The position numbers and the translations under genes are program-made. Source: Mycobacterium sp. DL440 (GTDB lineage Bacteria; Actinomycetota; Actinomycetes; Mycobacteriales; Mycobacteriaceae). Taken from it: a DNA stretch of 64,000 nt. Location of the stretch: assembly GCF_011745145.1 (NCBI RefSeq), contig NZ_CP050191.1, positions 496,001 to 560,000 on the forward strand, in the 5' to 3' direction. Positions 8,465 to 16,059 of the stretch are shown in pieces; positions within the stretch are counted from its first letter, which is position 1; every line of letters begins with the position of its first letter. The notes below the pieces were generated by a model. It saw only the letters and a program-made list of their open reading frames with translations. It did no database searches and had not been told where the DNA came from.

Positions 8465-9951
8465 CACGCCGAGGAGCTGATCGCGACACGTGCGTCGCGC
8501 ACCGCTACGTCATAGTCGCCGAGCCGGAAATCCCGCATCTGTCGAAGATACTGGGTGGCGGTTCCGGGATACATCGACGCGTTGAATCCGTCCGCGGTCA
8601 GGTACCAGCTGGTGCACCCCGACATCCAGGTGGTTTTCGTCAGCCGCTGCTGCAGTCGGGCGTTGTAACGCTGCTGTACTTCGGCGCGCACGTCGAGGTG
8701 GCGCAGATTCTTGCGGAGGATGGTGCTGATGCCGGTGACGGCGTAGTCGATCTGCCCCTCGACGTAGACGAGCAGCGAGTTGTGCCCGGGCCCGGAGTTG
8801 GGTCCGGTCATCAGGAACAGGTTCGGGTACCCGTGGACGTTGATGCTCTTGTACGCCTGGGCCCCGCCGGTCCACTCGTCGGCCAGGGATCTGCCGCCCA
8901 GACCGGTGACCGGATAGGGCGGCCCGGTGAGATGGACGTCGAAGCCGGTCGCGAACACGATCGCGTCGAGGTGGTGCTCGATACCGTCGCTGGTGCGGAT
9001 GCCCACCGGGCTCATCGTGGCGATCGGCCAGTCGACCAGCTTGCAGTTGTCGCGCTGCAGTGCCGGGTAGTAATCGCTGGAGACGAGCATGCGCTTGCAG
9101 CCGGGAGTGAAATCCGGGGTCAGCTGTCTGCGCAACCACGGGTCGGAAACCTGTCGGCGCAGATGCGCCTTGCCGACTCGGGCGACCAGGGAAGTCAGCG
9201 GAGTGTCCCACACCATGGCCGTCGCGCTGGCCTCGTGACCCCAGAACAGGATCTGCCGAGCGAGCTGTTGTACGGCAGGCACTTTCGTGAACAACGTGCG
9301 TGCCGCCGGCGGTGTGGCGATGTCCAGCCGTGGGATCACCCAACCTGGGGTGCGCTGGAACACCTTCACGAAGCCCGCCGTCTTGACCAGTTCCGGGATG
9401 ATCTGCACGGCGCTGGCGCCGGTGCCGATGACGGCGACGCGCTTGCCGGTGACGTCGTACTCGTGATCCCAGTTGGCACTGTGGATCTTGTGCCCCTGAT
9501 AGGTGTCCAGTCCACGGATGTCGGGCCATTTGTGGTCGGGCAGAGGACCGGAGGCCAAGACGACGGTGCGGGCCTGGAATCGCTTACGTCCCGTCGTCTT
9601 GACTGTCCAGACCCCTTCGGCTTCGTCGAACGACAGACCGTTGACCTCGATGCCGAACTGGATGCGCCGGCGCAGGTCGAACGAGTCGACCATGTCCTCG
9701 ATGTGTTGACGGATCTCGTCGGCCGGGGAGTACGCCCGGGACCAGTCCGGCTTCTTGACGAACGAGAACGAGTACAGCAGCGACGGAATGTCGCAGGCCG
9801 CACCGGGATAGGTGTTGTCCCGCCAGGTTCCGCCGACCCGGTCCGAGCGGTCCAGGATGACGAAGTCGTCGACACCGGCCTCGATGAGCTTGATGGCCGT
9901 GCCGATTCCGGTGAACCCGGCGCCGACGATCAGGGTGTCATAGGTGTGCAT
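8464..9951 (-). CDS. Flavin-containing monooxygenase, Baeyer-Villiger type
   Basis: This 495-residue class B flavoprotein monooxygenase has an N-terminal FAD Rossmann motif (GAGFTGIGTAIKL, residues 10-22), the Baeyer-Villiger fingerprint as YQGHKIHSANWD near 157 (Tyr replacing the usual Phe), and an NADPH Rossmann motif GTGASAVQII near 180. Such enzymes insert oxygen next to ketones or oxidise soft heteroatoms. The C-terminal YLTADGFNASMYPG segment is typical of mycobacterial BVMOs. The gene starts 1 bp after the diiron-protein stop and overlaps merR, so it belongs to a four-gene operon probably acting on a lipophilic alcohol or ketone (inference). Confidence 0.9.
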   Translation of the reverse strand: MHTYDTLIVGAGFTGIGTAIKLIEAGVDDFVILDRSDRVGGTWRDNTYPGAACDIPSLLYSFSFVKKPDWSRAYSPADEIRQHIEDMVDSFDLRRRIQFGIEVNGLSFDEAEGVWTVKTTGRKRFQARTVVLASGPLPDHKWPDIRGLDTYQGHKIHSANWDHEYDVTGKRVAVIGTGASAVQIIPELVKTAGFVKVFQRTPGWVIPRLDIATPPAARTLFTKVPAVQQLARQILFWGHEASATAMVWDTPLTSLVARVGKAHLRRQVSDPWLRRQLTPDFTPGCKRMLVSSDYYPALQRDNCKLVDWPIATMSPVGIRTSDGIEHHLDAIVFATGFDVHLTGPPYPVTGLGGRSLADEWTGGAQAYKSINVHGYPNLFLMTGPNSGPGHNSLLVYVEGQIDYAVTGISTILRKNLRHLDVRAEVQQRYNARLQQRLTKTTWMSGCTSWYLTADGFNASMYPGTATQYLRQMRDFRLGDYDVAVRDARVAISSSA

Positions 9952-9952
9952 A

Positions 9953-10873
9953 TCAGGCCGCCGGTTCGTGGGTCAGCTCTTTGAACCAGCTGGGTATCGG
10001 CCGCAGCAGCGTCTTCGGATAGCGGTCGGACGCCCACACCATCGGATTGGCGATCCAGTGGTAAGGGTGGCGCGGGTTGGTGACCATCCGGCCGTGCAGT
10101 TTGAGCAGCTGATAGGTCGGTACCCGCCAGGTGTATTCGGCGCGTCCGCCGAGTTCCTTGAAACGCATCATCGCCTTGTAGAGCTTCTCGGGTTGCAGCC
10201 CCATGTCGACGATGTTGTTGCGCATCCGGTTGAGTAGTGGCACGTACATCAAGGTGCCGATGATCACACCCGGTGAAGCCACGTTGCCGACGAACTCGAC
10301 TGCCAGGCGTCGCGCGCTGGAGTGGCCGATCATGTTGAGCACCTCGAAATCAACGGCGATATGCCGGGATTCATCGTTGTTGATCTTCTCGAAGACCTGG
10401 TGGCAGATCGGGTCGTCGACCTCCTCGAGCAGGAACTTGAGCAAGGCGCCGTCGAGCGCCACCTCGAGCATCGGGATCACGGTGCCCAGCACGGACAGCG
10501 ACATGTTGTCCGAGAATGTGTCCAGCCATTCGATCGCCAGCCGGATGTTGACGTTCGGCTCGGGCATCTCGCCATCTTCGAGCATGCCCCAGCGCTTCAT
10601 CAGCGCCAGTTCGGCATTGGCGTGCCGCTGTTCCTCGGCGTGGAAATAGCGGTAGATCTCGGCGATGGTGGGGGTCGGCGCCTTCTTGGCCAGCGCAGCG
10701 AATCCCCGCGCACCGACATTCTCGATCCAGCACAGATCGGCCATGAAAGCCTTGAGTTTCGGCTTCATCTCGTCGGTGATGGTTTCCGCACCCGGGGCGC
10801 CCCAGTCGATGTCGGCCAGGGCCCACTGGCGGTCCTTGATCTTCGCCAGCATTCGTTCCATATCCATCGCCAT
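9953..10873 (-). CDS. Ferritin-like diiron protein of unknown substrate
   Basis: This 306-residue protein carries two carboxylate-histidine iron motifs of a four-helix ferritin-like fold: HAEEQRHANAE near residue 95 and NDESRHIAVDFE near 175. These suggest a non-heme diiron oxygenase or desaturase-like enzyme. Some annotations call such proteins metal-dependent hydrolases or reductases; the substrate is not recognisable. The ATG follows AGGAGG (10881-10886) by 7 nt and lies 2 bp after the SDR stop. Its position between a dehydrogenase and a Baeyer-Villiger monooxygenase suggests a consecutive oxidation step on one substrate (inference). Confidence 0.75.
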   Translation of the reverse strand: MAMDMERMLAKIKDRQWALADIDWGAPGAETITDEMKPKLKAFMADLCWIENVGARGFAALAKKAPTPTIAEIYRYFHAEEQRHANAELALMKRWGMLEDGEMPEPNVNIRLAIEWLDTFSDNMSLSVLGTVIPMLEVALDGALLKFLLEEVDDPICHQVFEKINNDESRHIAVDFEVLNMIGHSSARRLAVEFVGNVASPGVIIGTLMYVPLLNRMRNNIVDMGLQPEKLYKAMMRFKELGGRAEYTWRVPTYQLLKLHGRMVTNPRHPYHWIANPMVWASDRYPKTLLRPIPSWFKELTHEPAA

Positions 10874-10875
10874 GG

Positions 10876-11727
10876 CTAAACCTCCTCGTGACTGGTGATG
10901 CGGGTCGTCAACCCCACCGCTCGTGTGTAGACGGTCGGGGTGAGACGTTTGATGCCCCAACCGATCCGGGCGTCGGGTTGCGGCATGCAGTACAGGCCGC
11001 CACGATCGTTGGTGTCCAGGCACATCCGTGCGACCCGTTCGGGGGAGAACCCGGTCCAGCGCATCAGCCGGTCGGCGAGTTGGGTGGATTGTTCGGTGAT
11101 CCGGCCAGACGTGACGATGTTGGTCTTGACGAATGTCGGGCACAACACCGTGACGTTGATACCCGTGCCGGACAGCTCGGCGGCCAGGGTCTCCGAAAGC
11201 GACAGTGTCCCTGCCTTGCTGACGTTGTAGGCGGCCATGCCGGGAGCCGCGCCGAACGCCGCCGCCGAGGCGACGTTGATGATGCCGCGTGGTCGGCCGG
11301 AGTCTGCCGCCCGCAAGATGGGGGTGAACACGTGGCAGCCATGGATGGGTCCCCACAGATTGACGCCGAGCACCCAGTTCCAGTCATCGACGCTGACCTC
11401 GCCGACGGGTTGTCCGCCCGCCCCGACGCCGGCGTTGTTGATGACCAGGGACGGCGGCCCGTCGAACCAGGCCTGGGCGGCCTCGGCGAGGTGGCTGACT
11501 TCCTCGACCTGGGATACGTCGCAGCGCAGCGCGGTGGCGGCACCGCCGTCGGCGACGATGGCATCGGCGGTGGCGCGCGCCGCGGCCTCGTCGATGTCGC
11601 TGCAGACCACCCGACCGCTGCGGGCGGCCAGTTCGCGGGCGAACGCGGCGCCGATGCCGCTACCCGCGCCGGTGACGATGGCGTCGGCGTGCCGGCTGCG
11701 TTTGTGGCCGGATCCGAAGAAGTTCAT
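10876..11727 (-). CDS. Short-chain dehydrogenase/reductase
   Basis: This 283-residue classical SDR has the cofactor motif VTGAGSGIGAAFARE near residue 18, NNAGVG near 97 and catalytic Tyr-Lys in AAYNVSKAGT near 168. The C-terminal tail beyond the core resembles mycobacterial lipid-handling SDRs. The chosen ATG (MNFFGSGHKRS) has no ribosome site of its own but overlaps the stop of a 31-codon small ORF (ATGA), which explains its translation. An in-frame ATG at 11892 would add 55 residues without SDR character. It is the first enzyme of the operon ending in merR. Confidence 0.88.
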   Translation of the reverse strand: MNFFGSGHKRSRHADAIVTGAGSGIGAAFARELAARSGRVVCSDIDEAAARATADAIVADGGAATALRCDVSQVEEVSHLAEAAQAWFDGPPSLVINNAGVGAGGQPVGEVSVDDWNWVLGVNLWGPIHGCHVFTPILRAADSGRPRGIINVASAAAFGAAPGMAAYNVSKAGTLSLSETLAAELSGTGINVTVLCPTFVKTNIVTSGRITEQSTQLADRLMRWTGFSPERVARMCLDTNDRGGLYCMPQPDARIGWGIKRLTPTVYTRAVGLTTRITSHEEV

Positions 11728-11819
11728 CCGGAAACCCCGATAGTGTTGCAGCGCAGGGTTTCTGAGATTGGTCCTGCGGCTTGCCGCATGGCCGGGTGAA
11801 TTCCGGTGGTTCCGGACAT
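11724..11819 (-). CDS. 31-residue upstream small ORF coupled to the SDR gene
   Basis: A small ORF begins at ATG 11819 behind a perfect AGGAGG (11824-11829) with a 4-nt spacer. It encodes 31 residues starting MSGTTGIHPAMRQAAG and ending NTIGVSG, and stops with a TGA that overlaps the SDR ATG (ATGA). It is unrecognised and too short for domain assignment. Its strong ribosome site, and the lack of one before the SDR start, suggest that it delivers ribosomes to the operon. It may be a real peptide or only a translational entry device. Confidence 0.5.
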   Translation of the reverse strand: MSGTTGIHPAMRQAAGPISETLRCNTIGVSG

Positions 11820-11852
11820 GGGGCCTCCTCGTTGAAGCGTACGAGGAGTACA

Positions 11853-11888
11853 TCAACAATTGATGACATTTGTCAATGTCAACAATTG
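11853..11888. promoter_or_regulatory. Nested repeats in the SDR-operon promoter
   Basis: Two direct copies of TCAACAATTG (11853-11862 and 11879-11888) flank the palindrome TGACA-TT-TGTCA (11864-11875). The block lies 34 bp upstream of the small ORF at 11819. On the minus strand TTGACA (11876-11871) resembles a -35 element, and TGTACT (11851-11846) lies 19 bp further, the long spacing used by MerR-controlled promoters. This could be the operator of the MerR protein at the end of the operon (inference). Confidence 0.55.
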
Positions 11889-11926
11889 CCATCGTCAGAT
11901 GTCCACGTGTCCGTGCGGCGGGAACG

Positions 11927-13705
11927 CTATCGAGGTGGGTCGCCGCGCCAACGAAAACTGTTGACGTACTTGCCCATATCCTGCGCGAGATCCAGGTTGG
12001 CGCCCGAGGGCAGGCCCGGGCCGAAATCGGGACCGTATTGGCGGTACGGTCCGGCAGCGACGGCTATCAGCGCCAGGTCGTTTTTGACCGCAGCCACAAT
12101 GATCACCCGCAACCGCATGTAATCGCCGGTGGCATTCTGCGGCCAGCTGTCGAGGACCATGCCGTACCCGGGCTGATAGCCGACCATCGCATTCGGAATC
12201 TCGTAGTCCACATCTGCGTCGGGATAAGTGTCCTCGACCAGCGTGTCCGTGATCTCTCTCGGCGTTCGCCCCTCGGCCGGTCGGCTGATCAGTTGCATGG
12301 TGCCGCCGTCGTCGATCAGATAATCGGCTGTCACACCGTCATCGGCGGTGCTCACCTGGTACACCGTGCCGGTGGCGGGATAAGAGACCGAGAACGAGCC
12401 GTCGGGCGCGGTGAAGCGGGGGTTCGTCGTTACCGGCTCGCTGATCGGCGGACTGCCGCAGTCTGGCGGGCACACATAACGTGCCGGCGGTCTGCTGACC
12501 AATGCCGACACCCCGAGGAGGGCAACTGCCAGCACCGTGGCGGCGACACCCCACGTCCTTGCCAGTCGGCCGTAGCCGGTGCGGCGCATCTGCTGCGATG
12601 ACACGCGGGTGGCGACGCCGCAACGCGGGCAGAACGTCATGGCGGCGACGACGTGGTCGCAGTGCGGGCACAGCAACGTCTGGTCGGCGCGGGTCTCATC
12701 GTGCGCTTCGTGTAACAAGGCCAACTGCAGGCCGACTCGTAATGCCAGTACTGCCAACACCATCACCACAAGGTGTACTGCGAACACCAATAGCTCTGGC
12801 GCCGGTGCGACGTCGATCAGTCCGAGAGCAGCGTAGGCGGCGGGGACGACGAGGACCGCCAGTCCGAGCATCGCGCGCACCCGGGTCCATCGACCCGCCT
12901 GGTCCGCCGGTGGGGTGAACCACAGCACGACGCCGACGAGACCGCCGGCGGCGGCGGCGGTCAGCGGCACTGTCACCGCCTGGATTCCGGCCTGGACCAG
13001 CAGCCCGCTCAACGGCCGGTCGTGGTCGACCATCCCGTCGTCGACCTGAGGAGCCAACCGGCTCAGCGTGGCGGCCGCGGTGAAGGCCAGTGCGCCCAGG
13101 GCGCCGATCGTAAAGCCGCTCAGTGAGTTTCGCCTCCGCGGACCGAGCAGACGGATCACCGCCACCGGGGCGATCATCAGCAGCATGGCGCCAAGCGGGA
13201 CACCCAGGCCGTCGCGCATGATTCGGTACGGCGACATGCCGGCGCCCATCGGTATGTCGTACTCGCGGGCCACCGCTGTTCCGGTCAGCAACGCCCAACC
13301 GGCGCCCAGTCCGGCGCCCAAAATGACGGTGAGCAACAGCGTGCGCACCGAAACACTCTGAGAGGAGCCGGATTCGCGCAGATACGTGAGGAACAGCAGT
13401 GGCACCCCGAATGCGGCGAGCGCGATGATGGCAGCGGGCAGTCGCAGTAATGCACAGGTGGTGACCGCAACCACCAGCGTTACGACCGCCAGGCGGAACG
13501 GTGCGCGCGAATGTTGCGGTAGCGCAGGGAACAGCGAGCTGACCACCGTCGGTCGGAGCACATGTTCGCCACGGCCTGCGCAGTACGCCCGGATTCGCAA
13601 CCCTGCGGGCGCATCATGCTGTGGGTCGACATGGGCACCGCACAGACCGCAGAACGCGCCTGCTGGAACATCGGCCCGGCACACCCGGCATTCGATGGTG
13701 GGCAC
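11927..13705 (-). CDS. Zinc-ribbon polytopic membrane protein with exported C-terminal domain (fused form)
   Basis: This 592-residue protein of unknown function begins with a CxxC...CxxC zinc ribbon (CRVCRADVPAGAFCGLCG). About eight hydrophobic segments follow (residues 70-330), then a second ribbon (CPHCDHVVAAMTFCPRCG), another membrane segment (TWGVAATVLAVALLGVSALV) and a roughly 185-residue C-terminal domain, probably outside the membrane, starting at a CPPDCG motif and ending VNSFRWRGDPPR. The two proteins at 14854-16059 and 14138-14857 are the same architecture split in two. The GTG start aligns with the paralogue's VPTTECRVC; an in-frame stop lies 8 codons upstream. It follows the lipoprotein at 13731-14018 by 25 bp, probably in one transcript. 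Confidence 0.8.
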   Translation of the reverse strand: MPTIECRVCRADVPAGAFCGLCGAHVDPQHDAPAGLRIRAYCAGRGEHVLRPTVVSSLFPALPQHSRAPFRLAVVTLVVAVTTCALLRLPAAIIALAAFGVPLLFLTYLRESGSSQSVSVRTLLLTVILGAGLGAGWALLTGTAVAREYDIPMGAGMSPYRIMRDGLGVPLGAMLLMIAPVAVIRLLGPRRRNSLSGFTIGALGALAFTAAATLSRLAPQVDDGMVDHDRPLSGLLVQAGIQAVTVPLTAAAAGGLVGVVLWFTPPADQAGRWTRVRAMLGLAVLVVPAAYAALGLIDVAPAPELLVFAVHLVVMVLAVLALRVGLQLALLHEAHDETRADQTLLCPHCDHVVAAMTFCPRCGVATRVSSQQMRRTGYGRLARTWGVAATVLAVALLGVSALVSRPPARYVCPPDCGSPPISEPVTTNPRFTAPDGSFSVSYPATGTVYQVSTADDGVTADYLIDDGGTMQLISRPAEGRTPREITDTLVEDTYPDADVDYEIPNAMVGYQPGYGMVLDSWPQNATGDYMRLRVIIVAAVKNDLALIAVAAGPYRQYGPDFGPGLPSGANLDLAQDMGKYVNSFRWRGDPPR

Positions 13706-13730
13706 TCGGTCGTCGGAGCCGTTTCAGGTG

Positions 13731-14018
13731 CTATTGCCCGTGAGGGCTGCCGAGCCCGTGCCGCCCGGTGGGCGGGGCCGCCGGTTCTACGTGGGTGGGG
13801 GTGAACTTGTTGGCGCCGCCGGGGGTGACCTGCTTCTCGGTGGGCTCCACGGGCGGAGGCGCCGACGGCGTGGTGGTTGTCGTCGTGGTGGTCGTGGTCG
13901 GCGTCGTGGTCTCGGGTGCTTTTTCGCCGGTACCGCAAGCGGTCAGCCCAACCATCCCGACGGCCGCAGCAGATGCCGCGGTGACTGCGAGGCGACGAGT
14001 TAATCGACGTGACCTCAT
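13731..14018 (-). CDS. Poly-threonine lipoprotein 1
   Basis: This 95-residue predicted lipoprotein has a basic N-terminus (MRSRRLTRR), a hydrophobic segment and a lipobox LTAC, then a low-complexity linker with ten consecutive Thr and a Pro-rich stretch. The conserved tail motif VEPTEK...GGANKFTP is shared with the lipoproteins at 17727 and 18209. The ATG at 14018 follows AGGA by 7 nt. The upstream GGGGGACAGT element is shared with its paralogues, and TAGAGT at 14089-14084 is a likely -10. The next gene is the fused zinc-ribbon protein. No enzymatic function is apparent; it may be a surface-tethered substrate or partner (inference). Confidence 0.75.
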   Translation of the reverse strand: MRSRRLTRRLAVTAASAAAVGMVGLTACGTGEKAPETTTPTTTTTTTTTTPSAPPPVEPTEKQVTPGGANKFTPTHVEPAAPPTGRHGLGSPHGQ

Positions 14019-14083
14019 GTTTTGTCCTAACTGTCCCCCGAGGGGCGATTCGTATGCAGGCGTCGAAACGGACCGGCTAGCAA

Positions 14084-14089
14084 ACTCTA
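14084..14089 (-). promoter_or_regulatory. Putative -10 (TAGAGT) of lipoprotein 1
   Basis: TAGAGT on the minus strand lies 66 bp upstream of the ATG and downstream of the previous gene's stop (14138). The same hexamer, or TAAAGT, lies upstream of the two paralogous lipoproteins (18635-18630, 18137-18132), which supports a shared promoter type. No -35 consensus was assigned. Confidence 0.4.
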
Positions 14090-14137
14090 TCCCAGTGCGC
14101 CCCGGCGTGGGTGTCAATTCTGTGTTTCGACGGGGGA

Positions 14138-14857
14138 TCAGCGAGCCGGGTCTCCGCGCCAGCGGAAGCTGTTGACGTACTTACCCATGTCCAGCGCCAG
14201 CTGCAGGTTGGCGCCGGAGGGCTTACTGGCGCCTGAGTCGGGTCCGAACTCCCGGTAGGGGCCGACGGCCGACGCGATGAGCGCCAGGTCATCTTTCACC
14301 GCGACCAGCACCAGCACTCGCATCCGCATGTAGTTGCTGGTGGCGCCCTGCGGCCAGTAGTCGGCGACCAGCCCGAACCCGGGTTGGTAGCCCACCATCG
14401 CATTGGGAATCAGGTAGGCGGTCCTGGTATCCGGAAATGTCCTTCTGACAAGGGAATTGGCGATATCCTGGGCGCCACGCCCAGCTGCGGGCTTGCTGAA
14501 CAACTGCAGCATACCGCCGTCACCGGCTTGGAATTTCGCAGTCACACCGGTCGAATCGGTGCTGACTCTGTAGGCGGCGGAGTCCACCGGGTAGGAGACC
14601 GAGAAGCTGCCGTCGGGGGCGGTGAACACCGGATTGATCGCTACGGCCTGCCCCATCGGGGGCAGTCCGCAGTCCGGTGGGCACATGTAGCGGGCCGGGG
14701 GCTTGCTCGTCATTGCGGACACCGAGACCAGGACCGCGGCCACGACCGCGATTGCGATGCCCAGGACCGTCAGCAGTTTGCGCTTGGACGCTCCGCGGAC
14801 GTCTCTGGTTCTGCCCGCCGCAATGGGTACGGCATAGCCGGGAAAGAACGTGGTCAC
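14138..14857 (-). CDS. Exported C-terminal half of the split zinc-ribbon membrane protein
   Basis: This 239-residue protein has one membrane anchor (residues 28-49) followed by a domain that begins MCPPDCGLPP and ends VNSFRWRGDPAR. It closely matches the C-terminal 200 residues of the fused protein at 11927-13705, including TAPDGSFSVSYP and IPNAMVGYQPG. The function is unknown. The GTG start overlaps the stop of the preceding gene (GTGA), so the two halves are translationally coupled. The first 27 residues (MTTFFPGYAVPIAAG) have no counterpart in the fused protein, so this is a settled gene split rather than a fresh frameshift. Confidence 0.78.
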   Translation of the reverse strand: MTTFFPGYAVPIAAGRTRDVRGASKRKLLTVLGIAIAVVAAVLVSVSAMTSKPPARYMCPPDCGLPPMGQAVAINPVFTAPDGSFSVSYPVDSAAYRVSTDSTGVTAKFQAGDGGMLQLFSKPAAGRGAQDIANSLVRRTFPDTRTAYLIPNAMVGYQPGFGLVADYWPQGATSNYMRMRVLVLVAVKDDLALIASAVGPYREFGPDSGASKPSGANLQLALDMGKYVNSFRWRGDPAR

Positions 14858-16059
14858 TGGGTGTCCGATTCCGGATACCGGACTGGCCGGTGCTCGCGAC
14901 GTTCGGACCGGGAGGTACGCGACGACGCATGGGTAGCCGCTCCACAGACCGCGCAGAACGCCATATCGGGCACCACCTGGCCACAGCGCGGACAGAGGAT
15001 GGGCTGATCGGAAGCGGTCTCGTCGTGCTGTTCATGCAGCAGGGCCAGGTGCAGCCCGATGCGCAGCAGAAACAGGGCCACGAGCGTGATTGTCAGATGA
15101 ATCGCCAGTTGCAGCCATTGCGCCACACCTACGACATCGACGAGCCCGAGAACCGCGTAGACGGCGATGACGGCGAACCCGAAGCAAAACAGCGCCGCCC
15201 GCACATAGCCGGGATGCTGATGAGCTTTGCTCGGGGGACGGGTGAACCACAGCGCGGCGCCGATCAGACCGCCGACTGCCGCGGCGGTCAGGGGGACTGC
15301 GACACCACGGATTCCGGCCTCGACGAGTAGCCCGGTCATCGGGCGGTCGCGCGCCACCATACCGGTGGCGAGCTGTGGTGCCAGCCGGGTCAGGGTGGCC
15401 GCCGCGGTGAAGACCGTCGCGCCCAGTGCGCCGATCATGAACCCGTCCAACGATTCCCGGCTCGGGGGGCGTAGCAACCGGACCAGCGCCGCGGGCACCA
15501 ACATCAACAACAGGCCACCCAGCGGAATCCCCAAGCCATTGCGCACGATCCGGAATCCGGTCACCCCGGCACCGAGCGGGACGCCGTAGGACTTGGCCAT
15601 TATCTGACCGGTGAGCAGCACCCATCCGACGCCCAATGCAATTCCCAGCACGATGGTCAGCGCCAGATTGCCGCGGTGCAGATCACGGAATGCGTCGGAC
15701 TCCTGGAGATAGATCACGAACAGCAATGGAAGCCCGAGTGCAGCGAGGGCGATCAGAGCCGCAGGCAACCTCAGCAGCGCACAGGCCACTAATCCCGCAA
15801 CCAGGACCAGCATCGCGACCCGGAATGGGGCACGGGATTGCTGCGACAGTTGGGGGAACAGCGAGCTGGCGATCGACGGGCGCAGCAGGTGCTCTTCGGG
15901 GGCGACGCAGGATGCGCTGGGGCGCAACCATTCCGGTCCGTCACCTCGTTCCTTGTCGAGCGGTACGCCGCACAGGCCGCAGTACTTGCCGTCCGGCACG
16001 TCGACCTTGCACACGCGGCACTCGGTGGTAGGTACGTCTTCGTTGGGTGTTTCGGTCAT
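14854..16059 (-). CDS. Zinc-ribbon polytopic membrane protein (N-terminal half of split pair)
   Basis: This 401-residue paralogue of the first two thirds of the protein at 11927-13705 starts with a zinc ribbon (CRVCKVDVPDGKYCGLCG), has about eight membrane segments, and ends with a second ribbon (CPRCGQVVPDMAFCAVCG) plus a short basic tail. It stops just after the second ribbon, and the rest of the architecture is encoded by the overlapping next gene. Its ATG overlaps the stop of the S53 peptidase (ATGA), so protease, membrane core and exported domain are made from one coupled message. The ribbons probably face the cytoplasm. Confidence 0.78.
   Translation of the reverse strand: MTETPNEDVPTTECRVCKVDVPDGKYCGLCGVPLDKERGDGPEWLRPSASCVAPEEHLLRPSIASSLFPQLSQQSRAPFRVAMLVLVAGLVACALLRLPAALIALAALGLPLLFVIYLQESDAFRDLHRGNLALTIVLGIALGVGWVLLTGQIMAKSYGVPLGAGVTGFRIVRNGLGIPLGGLLLMLVPAALVRLLRPPSRESLDGFMIGALGATVFTAAATLTRLAPQLATGMVARDRPMTGLLVEAGIRGVAVPLTAAAVGGLIGAALWFTRPPSKAHQHPGYVRAALFCFGFAVIAVYAVLGLVDVVGVAQWLQLAIHLTITLVALFLLRIGLHLALLHEQHDETASDQPILCPRCGQVVPDMAFCAVCGAATHASSRTSRSERREHRPVRYPESDTQ

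Noticed and set aside
11728..11892. N-terminal extension of the SDR from ATG 11892
   Set aside because: The added 55 residues are unlike SDR sequence, cross the repeat block that looks like a promoter, and lack a ribosome site. The small-ORF-coupled start at 11727 explains the data better.
14850..14860. Frameshift artefact splitting the zinc-ribbon membrane protein
   Set aside because: Both halves have unique, non-homologous residues at the junction and a functional GTGA overlap. A one-base error would restore homology across the join, and it does not.
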